Source: Anaerolineae bacterium (lineage in GTDB: Bacteria; Chloroflexota; Anaerolineae; Aggregatilineales; UBA2796). From it: a DNA stretch of 5,895 nt. The position numbers and the translations under genes were made by a program. The DNA lies in contig JADZBY010000439.1 of NCBI GenBank assembly GCA_020851855.1, positions 1 to 5,895 on the forward strand. Reading direction: 5' to 3'. The notes beneath the pieces are model-generated. The model did not search any database. It was not told the DNA's origin and saw only the letters and a list, made by a program, of their open reading frames with translations. Shown here piece after piece: positions 1 to 5,849 of this stretch. Each line of letters opens with the position of its first letter. Position 1 is the first letter of the stretch.

Positions 1-882
1 GATCAGCATATCATCCCCATCGAAGAATGTCACATCATCCGGCCCGAATTGCTGGACCTGTTCGAGCAGCTTCAGGTCGAGATGCGCGGCGCGCTGGAGC
101 CGCCGCCCGAAGACGCCGGGCCGACCCGCCCGCTCGCGCCGGACGACGGCGAGCCTGTGCCAGATTACGCGGCGCTGTCCCAGGTCCGCCTGCAGGTCGG
201 CTCGGCCAGCGACGACCTGCTCGTCTCGCTGCGCACGATCAACGATGAGCTGCCGTCGGTGCAGATCGATCTGCCGGTGCAAGTCAGTTTTCTGAATGAG
301 GACGGCGACAGCCTGCCGCTGATTGGCCCTGGGCTGGTGACGTACAACGTGATGGGCCGCACCCTTCGCGTCACGGCGGGCGGCTTCTTCCAGGTGAACC
401 TGCCACAGGCCGAGGCGCTGGTGCGGCTCGTGCTGGAAAAGCTCGCGCTGAAGGGCGGCGAGAGTGTGCTCGACCTGTACAGCGGCGTTGGGCTGTTCAG
501 CGCATTCCTGGCGCGTGAGGCGAGCCTGGTCACCAGCGTAGAGAGCTTCGGCGCGGCGGTGAGCGACGCCGAGTTTAACCTGTTAGATATGCCGAACGTC
601 GAATTGATCGAGGGCACGGTCGAAGATACGCTCGCGGAGTTGGATGGGCCGTTTGACGCCGCCGTGTGCGACCCGCCGCGCACCGGCATGGAGCCAGCCG
701 CACTGGATGCATTGGCCCGGCACGCACCCGGTCGCCTCGTGTACGTCTCGTGCGACCCGGCCACCTTTGCCCGCGACGCCAAACGGCTGGCCGCGCACGG
801 CTACCGTCTCATCGAGGTGCAGCCGGTCGACATGTTCCCGCAGACCTTCCACATCGAGCTGGTGGCGCTGCTGGAGAGGTAA
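1..882 (+). CDS. rlmD: 23S rRNA (uracil-C5)-methyltransferase, RlmD/TrmA family, 5'-truncated by the window
   Basis: This is the C-terminal 293 residues of a SAM-dependent RNA m5U methyltransferase. The frame is open from base 1 with no credible start, so the gene begins upstream. Numbering the fragment from base 1, Cys10 in 'EECHI' sits where RlmD/RumA proteins have the fourth cysteine of their [4Fe-4S] cluster; the other three would lie upstream. 'FFQVN' (Gln131) and 'VLDLYSGVGLF' (156-166) form the SAM pocket. 'CDPPRTGM' (223-230) is the conserved DPPR motif. 'YVSCDPATFARD' carries the catalytic nucleophile Cys251, which attacks uracil C6. Glu286 in 'FHIELVALLER' matches the proposed general base. 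All catalytic motifs are intact and the protein ends normally a few residues after Glu286. Family knowledge points to modification of U1939 or a neighbouring uridine of 23S rRNA in the cytoplasm. The family is certain; the exact target nucleotide is not, because RlmC, RlmCD and other paralogues share these motifs. Confidence 0.9.
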   Translation, partial: DQHIIPIEECHIIRPELLDLFEQLQVEMRGALEPPPEDAGPTRPLAPDDGEPVPDYAALSQVRLQVGSASDDLLVSLRTINDELPSVQIDLPVQVSFLNEDGDSLPLIGPGLVTYNVMGRTLRVTAGGFFQVNLPQAEALVRLVLEKLALKGGESVLDLYSGVGLFSAFLAREASLVTSVESFGAAVSDAEFNLLDMPNVELIEGTVEDTLAELDGPFDAAVCDPPRTGMEPAALDALARHAPGRLVYVSCDPATFARDAKRLAAHGYRLIEVQPVDMFPQTFHIELVALLER

Positions 883-897
883 ACATACCGGCGGCGC

Positions 898-917
898 GGA
901 CAACGCAGGCGTTGTCC
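898..917 (+). terminator. Hairpin just after the methyltransferase stop, possible terminator
   Basis: A perfect 9-bp inverted repeat (GGACAACGC / GCGTTGTCC) with a 2-base centre begins 15 bases after the TAA stop. As RNA it would fold as about 8 bp with a 4-base loop. Its position suits transcript termination or 3'-end protection. No U-tract follows, so it is not a canonical Rho-independent terminator. Confidence 0.35.
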
Positions 918-948
918 CGACCAGGATAGACGCTGTAATGGGCTTCTG

Positions 949-1085
949 GCCTCACCCCCTGCCCCCTCTCCACGCGGAGTACCGCGTAGAGAGGGGGAAC
1001 GGCAGGGCGCAAGTACGCTCCCCTCTCTACGCCTGCCGGGGTCCCCTCTGGGGTGGCGGGCGTGGAGAGGGGCTGGGGGTGAGGC
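949..1085. repeat. 137-bp palindromic mosaic repeat: two hairpin units head to head
   Basis: The two ends form a near-perfect inverted repeat of about 25 bp: GCCTCACCCCC...CTCTCCACG at 949-973, and its reverse complement at 1061-1085 with one substitution and one indel. Inside are two hairpins. The left one (962-997) has a 16-bp stem, loop AGTA, and one C-A mismatch on the plus strand that becomes G-T on the minus strand. The right one (1020-1072) has an 18-bp stem with two G-T wobbles and an inner CCCC-TCT-GGGG hairpin. Each half is one unit of hairpin plus tail GGGGGTGAGGC. The left unit is in minus orientation and the right in plus, with a 22-base spacer (998-1019). There is no coding sequence. 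The shape resembles a REP/BIME or small non-autonomous palindromic element. A second copy is at 3752-3836. Confidence 0.85.
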
Positions 1086-1169
1086 GCTCATGAGTCTTTT
1101 TACCCGCCCAGCGCCCGGAAAACGCCGTCCAGGCGGCGGTCGAGCGTCCGCGCGGCCCTTGCACGAATG

Positions 1170-1178
1170 TGGTATGCT
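1170..1178 (+). promoter_or_regulatory. Candidate extended -10 promoter for the transglutaminase gene
   Basis: The motif TGgTATGCT combines a TG extension with a -10 hexamer matching TATAAT at 4 of 6 positions. No -35 hexamer is seen at 16-18 bp; TTGCAC at 1159-1164 is only 8 bp upstream, too close to serve. Extended -10 promoters can work without a good -35. Transcription would start near 1185, leaving a leader of about 40 bases before the ATG at 1225. It lies downstream of the palindromic repeat, which suggests the gene is transcribed independently of the methyltransferase gene. Confidence 0.4.
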
Positions 1179-1224
1179 CCGCAGACGTGTATCGTTAATC
1201 CGGTGAACCGAATCCGCGTTGACC

Positions 1225-3693
1225 ATGAACCGCAGCACCACCGCGCGCCCGGCGGGACCGTCATTCTGGACCATCCGCTGGCGGCGCTTCCGCAACAGCC
1301 TGCGCACCGTCTTTGCGCGTGGCGATGTGTTTGCCCTGCTGCTGACCATCACCCTGATGGCCATCCCGGTGATGGCCATGACCCAGTCGTTGTCCTTTGA
1401 CGAAACCTTTGCCGAACAATCCGGCGCGTGGCCGGTCAGCCTGAACGAACTGCTGCCCGTCGCCATCCTGTCGGTGATCTTCGGCTTCCTGCTGGCGCGC
1501 AGCCACTACGCCGAACTGACCGCGCTGATCCTGAGCGCCGTGTACTGCATCGGCTCGATCCTGCTCATCCAGTTCGCCAGCGCGCCCGGCAATCCGCTGG
1601 AGCGCGTCTACGCCGTGCTCATCCGCTTCGCCAACGCGCTGGAACTGGGCATGTCGTCGGGCGTCGGCTTCGACCCGTTCCTGCTCGTCCTGTTCCTGTC
1701 CATCCTGGTCTGGTTCCTGGGCCACAGCACGGCGTGGCACATCTTCCGCGTGGACCGTGTCTGGCGGGCGATCCTGCCGCCGGGCATCGTGCTGATCCTG
1801 AACGCCATCTACAACACAAACCCGAACGCGGCCAGCATCGATGCCTATCTCGCCATCTTCCTGTTCGTCTCGCTGCTGCTCATCATCCGCTCGCACATCG
1901 AGGCGCGCGAATTTGACTGGTACACGAACCAGATCATTGCGCGGGGAAGCATCCGGGCGTGGTTTTTCCGGCTGGGCGCGGTGCTGGCCGTCATCATGCT
2001 CTGCCTGGCCTGGATATTGCCCACCGGCTCTGCCGAAGAAAACTCCCGCCGCTTCCAGCAGTTCCTGAACGAAGACCTGAGCACGCGCCTGATGGACCTT
2101 TTGCAGCGCTTGTTCGGGACCATCGACTCGCAGAGCACGGTCACGTCGGATTATTACGGCGGCGAAAAACTGACGCTGGGCGGTGCGATCCAGCTGGGCC
2201 AGGACCTTGTGCTGGCGGTCCAGGCCGCGCCCGGCCCGCGTTACTACTGGCGCTCGCGCGTCTTCGACGCCTTCCAGGATAACTCGTGGACCTCGGACCG
2301 CGCGACGAGCATCAACCTCGAATCGGGCGGCCTGGTGCTCGTGTACCCGGACACCATCCCCGGAATGCGCCGCGACGTGGCGCAGATCGTGCAGATCATC
2401 AACCAGCCGTCGCGGCTGGTGTACGGCGCGCCACAGCCTTCGACGCTGCGCCTGCCGGTGCGCGTGGACGTGGACTACATCGATCCGGGCAGCGGGCAGG
2501 TCGATCCATCGGTAATCCGGCCCCTGCAGCCGCTCCAGGCCGGGGCGCAGTACTCGCTCGTCTCGTCGATGGCCGTCGCGCCGGAAGGGGTGCTGCGGGC
2601 GCTGAACGATCCGTACCCGACGTGGGTGACGCGCCGCTATTTGCAGCTTCCGGCCAGCCTGACGCAGCGCACGCGCGACCTTGCCGTGCAGATCGTGAAC
2701 GCCGCCGGGGCGCAGAATGCCTACGACAAGGCCAAAGCCCTGGAAACATGGCTGCGGCAAAACATCACGTACTCGGAAAGCCTGCCCGTGCCGCCCGCCG
2801 ACCGCGATCTGGTCGATTGGGTGCTCTTTGAGCAGCGCGAAGCGTATTGCACGTATTACGCCTCGTCGATGATCGTGATGCTGCGCTCGCTGGGCATCCC
2901 GTCGCGCATGGCGGCGGGCTTCAGCCAGGGCGTTTATGATCCCCAATCGGGCCTGTATCTGGTCAAACAGAGCGACGCGCACACCTGGGTCGAGGTGTAT
3001 TTCCCCGGCGCAGGCTGGGTCGAGTTTGAGCCAACCTCGGCGCAGGAAGTCATCGACCGGACCGACCCGCAGATCGTGCCGCCGACGCCGTCTCCCACGC
3101 CATCGCCCACCCCGACGCCGTCGCCGACGCCCGCCCCCAGCCCGACGCCGCCCGATGGCGCAGCGCCGCCCGCGCTGCCGTCGCCGCAGCCGGTCATCAC
3201 CATGACCTTCACGGCCAGCCCGTCGCCGTCGCCATCCCAGACGCCCACGCCGGAGAGTCCGCCGCTCAATCTGCTCGATCTGCCGCCGCCGGTCGAAGAT
3301 TTCCTCGGCAAGCTGCTCATCGTCGCGCTGATCGTGGCCGTGCTCTCGTTTGTGGCCGTTGGCTGGCTGTGGTACGTCGAATACCGCGGCCTGGACCACT
3401 TCTCGCCCATCGGGCGGGCCTATGCGCGGCTCGCCATTTACGCCCGCTGGCTGGGCATGAGCTTTGGCGACGGCCAGACGCCGCTGGAGCGTGGCAAACG
3501 CATCTCGCGCGAAGTCCCGACCGACGGCGGACGCCCGATCATGACCATCACCGACTCGTACATCGGGGAGCGCTACGGCCCGCCGCACCCGGAGAGCCAC
3601 GCGGAAGAAAACGTGGTGGGCACGGCGTGGCGCTCGGCGCGGCGGGCGTTCATCCGCCGCAAAGTGCGCCGCTGGCTACGGCGTCCGGGGTGA
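1225..3693 (+). CDS. TgpA-type membrane protein with transglutaminase-like domain and DUF4129-like C-terminus
   Basis: An 822-residue membrane protein of the DUF3488/transglutaminase-core architecture. About seven transmembrane segments lie near residues 35-54, 76-95, 98-119, 148-166, 184-199, 206-222 and 243-266. A large soluble region follows, presumably outside the membrane. The transglutaminase-like core has Cys542 ('AYCTYYASSM') and His586 ('DAHTWVEV'). The third triad position, usually Asp, is Glu602 in 'WVEFEPT'. A Pro/Thr/Ser linker (about 619-678) leads to a last transmembrane helix (about 696-717) and a cytoplasmic tail with 'ARLAIYARWLG' and 'TPLERGKRI', typical of DUF4129. The family is presumed to be cysteine-protease or transglutaminase-like enzymes at the envelope; the substrate is unknown. 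ATG 1225 is preferred to TTG 1219; neither has a good Shine-Dalgarno sequence (GGTGA at 1202 is too far). The usual partners, a MoxR AAA+ ATPase and a DUF58 protein, are not adjacent here. Confidence 0.88.
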   Translation: MNRSTTARPAGPSFWTIRWRRFRNSLRTVFARGDVFALLLTITLMAIPVMAMTQSLSFDETFAEQSGAWPVSLNELLPVAILSVIFGFLLARSHYAELTALILSAVYCIGSILLIQFASAPGNPLERVYAVLIRFANALELGMSSGVGFDPFLLVLFLSILVWFLGHSTAWHIFRVDRVWRAILPPGIVLILNAIYNTNPNAASIDAYLAIFLFVSLLLIIRSHIEAREFDWYTNQIIARGSIRAWFFRLGAVLAVIMLCLAWILPTGSAEENSRRFQQFLNEDLSTRLMDLLQRLFGTIDSQSTVTSDYYGGEKLTLGGAIQLGQDLVLAVQAAPGPRYYWRSRVFDAFQDNSWTSDRATSINLESGGLVLVYPDTIPGMRRDVAQIVQIINQPSRLVYGAPQPSTLRLPVRVDVDYIDPGSGQVDPSVIRPLQPLQAGAQYSLVSSMAVAPEGVLRALNDPYPTWVTRRYLQLPASLTQRTRDLAVQIVNAAGAQNAYDKAKALETWLRQNITYSESLPVPPADRDLVDWVLFEQREAYCTYYASSMIVMLRSLGIPSRMAAGFSQGVYDPQSGLYLVKQSDAHTWVEVYFPGAGWVEFEPTSAQEVIDRTDPQIVPPTPSPTPSPTPTPSPTPAPSPTPPDGAAPPALPSPQPVITMTFTASPSPSPSQTPTPESPPLNLLDLPPPVEDFLGKLLIVALIVAVLSFVAVGWLWYVEYRGLDHFSPIGRAYARLAIYARWLGMSFGDGQTPLERGKRISREVPTDGGRPIMTITDSYIGERYGPPHPESHAEENVVGTAWRSARRAFIRRKVRRWLRRPG
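3079..3153 (+). repeat. Thr-Pro-Ser-Pro low-complexity repeat inside the transglutaminase gene
   Basis: Residues 619-643 of the transglutaminase protein are almost entirely P, T and S in a TPSP/TPTP pattern, encoded by degenerate CCG-ACG-CCG-TCG codons. A second, looser P/S/T stretch follows to about residue 678. It separates the catalytic domain from the last membrane helix, so it probably acts as an extended spacer that holds the enzyme off the membrane. Varied third bases argue against very recent slippage expansion. Confidence 0.85.
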
Positions 3694-3751
3694 TGAGGGG
3701 TCAGGTCTGGCGTCTGTCATGCGTTCGTCTGGCATGATGCCTGAAACGATG

Positions 3752-3836
3752 CCGTGGAAAGGGGAGCGCACCTATGCCTAGCCGTTTCCCCTCTCTATGC
3801 GGTACTCCGCGTGGAGAGGGGACCAGGGGGTGAGGC
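3752..3836. repeat. Second, truncated and inverted copy of the palindromic repeat
   Basis: Read on the minus strand, this 85-bp stretch aligns with 949 to about 1032. The hairpin unit is at 3788-3836: stem arms 3788-3802 and 3807-3821, loop TACT, then linker ACC and a 12-base tail AGGGGGTGAGGC. Against the left unit of the first element, the 34-base hairpin matches at 33 positions and the 12-base tail at all 12; only the linker differs (GC versus ACC). The spacer (3765-3787) is also related, and a stub of a second unit follows to 3752 before similarity stops. It fills the gap between two convergent genes and ends 3 bases from the stop of the minus-strand gene. The stem could help end transcripts from both sides, but there is no U-tract. 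Confidence 0.85.
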
Positions 3837-3839
3837 TCA

Positions 3840-5717
3840 TCAACTCTCCACCAGCGCCATGCGCGATACGAACTCATCCTGGAAGCCGGGCCGTGTCGTC
3901 AATTCGATGTAATGAATCCTGCCCGCCAGATCGAGCGCCTGGGCGCGCACCTGCCGCGAAATGAGCAGCTGTTTTGCGCCCATGCCCGCCGCGTTGCCCA
4001 CCTGCCGGAAGCGTTCCAGCGGCAGCGCGGGGAACATGCCGATGCGCAGGGCGCTTTCCACACGGATGTACGTGCCGAACGCCCCCGCGATGATGAAATC
4101 TTCGACTGCGGCGGCGGCAATCCCGGCCTCGTCCAGCAAGACCTCGATCCCGGCCCGGATCGCCCCCTTCGCCAGTTGAATCTCGGCCACGTCCTTGCGC
4201 GTGATGGCGATGGCGCGCCCGCCGGACCCGCCCGCGCTTTCGCTTCCGCCGCTGTCATGGCGCGCCAGCACCAGCCCGCTTTTGCCCTCGGCCACGCCGA
4301 CCAGCGGATGCCCGGCCTGGATCGCGCCGCGTGAATCGACCAGGCCGTGCTCGGCCATGACCGCCACCGCGTCCAGTATGCCCGATCCGCAGATGCCGAC
4401 CGCCGGCTGGTGGCCGATAGTCTGGATGTGCAGCGCGCCATCGTCCAGGACTTGCACACGCTCGATAGCGCCCGGCGCGGCCCGCATCCCGTCGCGGATG
4501 TGCGCACCCTCGAAGGCCGGCCCCGATGCGCACGAGCAGCTGTACAAGCGGCCCTCGTGCGTCAGCGAAACTTCCGTGTTCGTGCCGATGTCGATGGCAA
4601 TCGTCGTGCGCGGACTGCTCCACGCCCCGGTCGCCAGCAGCATGGCCAGATGGTCCGCCCCGACGAACCCGGCGATGACCGGCGGCATATACACCTGCGC
4701 GCCCTCGGCGAAGCGCAGGCCGATCTCCCGCGCCGGGAAGCTCAGCGCCGCCGACGTGACGGGCAGGTACGGCGCTTCGCCAAGCTGGCGGATGGGCAGC
4801 CCGGCGACGATGTGGTGCATGGCCGTGTTGCCGACCAGCACGGCGTCGACAATCTGGCTCGGCGCACAATCGCCCACCTCGGCGCACAGCTTGCCCGCCA
4901 GATCGTTGAGCGCCTCGGCCATCACGGTGCGCAGCACGTCGCGCCGGTCGGGATGCTCGTTGATGAACTGGATGCGGCTGACCACGTCCTCGCCGTAGCC
5001 GATCTGCGGGTTCATCGCGCCGAGCTTGGCCAGAATCTCGCCCGTGGCCACGTCCACCAGGTAGGCGGCGATGCTCGTCGTGCCGATGTCGGCGGCGAAA
5101 CCGAGCAGGCGCGCCCCTTCCGGCAGCGCCGCGACCAATTCCCGCGCGCCCGCGCCGTCGTCGTAGACCGCCAGCCGCGCCCGCCAGCCCTGACCACGCA
5201 GCATGGGCGACAGCGTGCGCAACACCGGCAGCCCGATGGCGACCGGCGCGCTGCCCGCTGCGCGCAGCGTGTCCTGCAGGCGCGTTATGTCGTCGCGCAG
5301 ATCGTGCATGTGCGGCGGCGGCAAGGCGGCGTCGAAGGCCGTCACCGCCGGATCGGGAGCCACGTGCTCGCTTTCGCCTTCGACCTGCAAACGCTGCGGC
5401 GTGGTGAGCGATTCGGGCGGCACGTCGAGCTTGACGGCGCTGCGTGGGTGTGACTGGCAGGCCAGCCGCCAGCCCTCGGCCAATTCCGCCTTCGAATAGA
5501 TTTCTTCTTCCACGAGCGTGGGCGGCGTCAGTTGCCCGCGCATCAGGCGCACGCGGCACGTATCGCACGCGCCCACGCCGCCGCACAGCGCCACCAACTC
5601 AACGCCCGCCTGTTGCGCCGCGTCCAGCAGCGTCTCGCGGGCGCGGACCTCGATGCGCCGCCCTACCGGCTCAAACTCGACCAGAAACAGGGTGTTTTTG
5701 TCGTGGCTGTCGGGCAT
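3840..5717 (-). CDS. RACo-like [2Fe-2S] ferredoxin/ASKHA ATPase, putative reductive activator of corrinoid proteins
   Basis: A 625-residue soluble protein. The N-terminus is a plant-type [2Fe-2S] ferredoxin domain with Cys45, Cys51, Cys54 and Cys87 (CX5CX2CX32C). A linker and middle region run to about 200. An ASKHA ATPase domain of the DUF4445/RACo type follows: first phosphate-loop motif 'DIGTTSIA' at 210-217, 'MNPQIGYGEDVVSRIQF' after it, second 'DIGTNTE' at 376-382, and 'AGAFGTYI' from 544. The length fits the family. Known RACo/RamA-type proteins use ATP to drive one-electron reduction of inactive Co(II) corrinoid to Co(I) for methyltransferases, in the cytoplasm. No corrinoid protein or methyltransferase lies in the window, so the partner is unknown. 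The ATG at 5717 has a weak GAGAAG seven bases upstream. A Gly/Ser-rich loop (489-500) interrupts the ASKHA domain. Family assignment is firm; the corrinoid role is by homology. Confidence 0.9.
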   Translation of the reverse strand: MPDSHDKNTLFLVEFEPVGRRIEVRARETLLDAAQQAGVELVALCGGVGACDTCRVRLMRGQLTPPTLVEEEIYSKAELAEGWRLACQSHPRSAVKLDVPPESLTTPQRLQVEGESEHVAPDPAVTAFDAALPPPHMHDLRDDITRLQDTLRAAGSAPVAIGLPVLRTLSPMLRGQGWRARLAVYDDGAGARELVAALPEGARLLGFAADIGTTSIAAYLVDVATGEILAKLGAMNPQIGYGEDVVSRIQFINEHPDRRDVLRTVMAEALNDLAGKLCAEVGDCAPSQIVDAVLVGNTAMHHIVAGLPIRQLGEAPYLPVTSAALSFPAREIGLRFAEGAQVYMPPVIAGFVGADHLAMLLATGAWSSPRTTIAIDIGTNTEVSLTHEGRLYSCSCASGPAFEGAHIRDGMRAAPGAIERVQVLDDGALHIQTIGHQPAVGICGSGILDAVAVMAEHGLVDSRGAIQAGHPLVGVAEGKSGLVLARHDSGGSESAGGSGGRAIAITRKDVAEIQLAKGAIRAGIEVLLDEAGIAAAAVEDFIIAGAFGTYIRVESALRIGMFPALPLERFRQVGNAAGMGAKQLLISRQVRAQALDLAGRIHYIELTTRPGFQDEFVSRMALVES

Positions 5718-5768
5718 GGGAATACTTCTCGGCGCGGGCCGGCCTGATGCTTACCTGAGCGAGCGCCG

Positions 5769-5774
5769 TATTAT
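5769..5774 (+). promoter_or_regulatory. Possible -10 for the downstream plus-strand gene, overlapping the divergent promoter
   Basis: TATTAT matches the -10 consensus at 5 of 6 positions and overlaps the minus-strand TATAAT by five bases. No convincing -35 lies upstream. If used, the start would fall near 5781 and the leader would be about 70 bases. CACAAT at 5803-5808 is a weaker alternative. This is weak evidence; symmetry of A/T-rich -10 sequences alone could produce the match. Confidence 0.25.
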
Positions 5775-5798
5775 ACCTCACCCACTCTCCCCAAAACT
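5770..5798 (-). promoter_or_regulatory. Probable promoter of the RACo-like gene
   Basis: The minus strand reads a perfect TATAAT (complement of 5770-5775), the best -10 in the window. Seventeen bases upstream is AGTTTT (complement of 5793-5798), a poor -35. Transcription would start near 5763, giving a leader of about 45 bases to the ATG at 5717. The spacer reads GGAGAG-GGGTGAGG-like sequence, similar to the intergenic repeat tail. Confidence 0.55.
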
Positions 5799-5834
5799 GA
5801 GTCACAATAGGGGCAGCCTCACCCCCACGCACAC

Positions 5835-5841
5835 AGGAGGT
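5835..5841 (+). promoter_or_regulatory. Strong Shine-Dalgarno sequence for the last gene
   Basis: AGGAGGT matches the anti-Shine-Dalgarno end of 16S rRNA completely and ends 8 bases before the ATG at 5850. This spacing is ideal and fixes the start codon of the partial gene. It is by far the best ribosome binding site in the window. Confidence 0.85.
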
Positions 5842-5849
5842 CGCAGCGC

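Noticed and set aside
949..1085. CRISPR array or tRNA in the intergenic repeat
   Set aside because: The repeats are inverted rather than direct and regularly spaced, and no cloverleaf, T-loop motif or CCA end is present.
1020..1101. Right-hand repeat hairpin plus the T-run at 1097-1101 as a Rho-independent terminator
   Set aside because: The T-run begins 24 bases after the stem ends, too far for a canonical intrinsic terminator.
1219..1227. TTG at 1219 as the start of the transglutaminase gene
   Set aside because: ATG lies only two codons downstream and neither start has a good Shine-Dalgarno sequence, so the ATG is the simpler choice.
801..1466. A minus-strand frame of 221 codons spanning the intergenic repeat
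   Set aside because: It overlaps the ends of two real genes in antisense and includes the palindromic repeat. No domain or ribosome binding site supports it.
1261..3600. A 779-codon open frame on the minus strand within the transglutaminase gene
   Set aside because: It is antisense to a gene with clear membrane segments and catalytic motifs. Its translation is Arg/His/Asp/Gln-rich without recognisable domains, as expected from a high-GC codon shadow.
3731..3741. Small stem GGCA-TGA-TGCC after the transglutaminase gene
   Set aside because: Only 4 bp of stem and no U-tract; expected by chance.
949..3836. A composite transposon bounded by the two inverted repeat copies
   Set aside because: There is no transposase between them, the copies differ in completeness, no target duplication is seen, and the enclosed gene looks like an ordinary chromosomal gene. 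Independent insertions are more likely.
4255..5586. A 443-codon minus-strand frame and a 368-codon plus-strand frame (4347-5453) over the RACo-like gene
   Set aside because: Both are out-of-frame or antisense readings of a gene with intact ferredoxin and ASKHA motifs. Their products are Arg/Ala/Gly-rich and show no domain.
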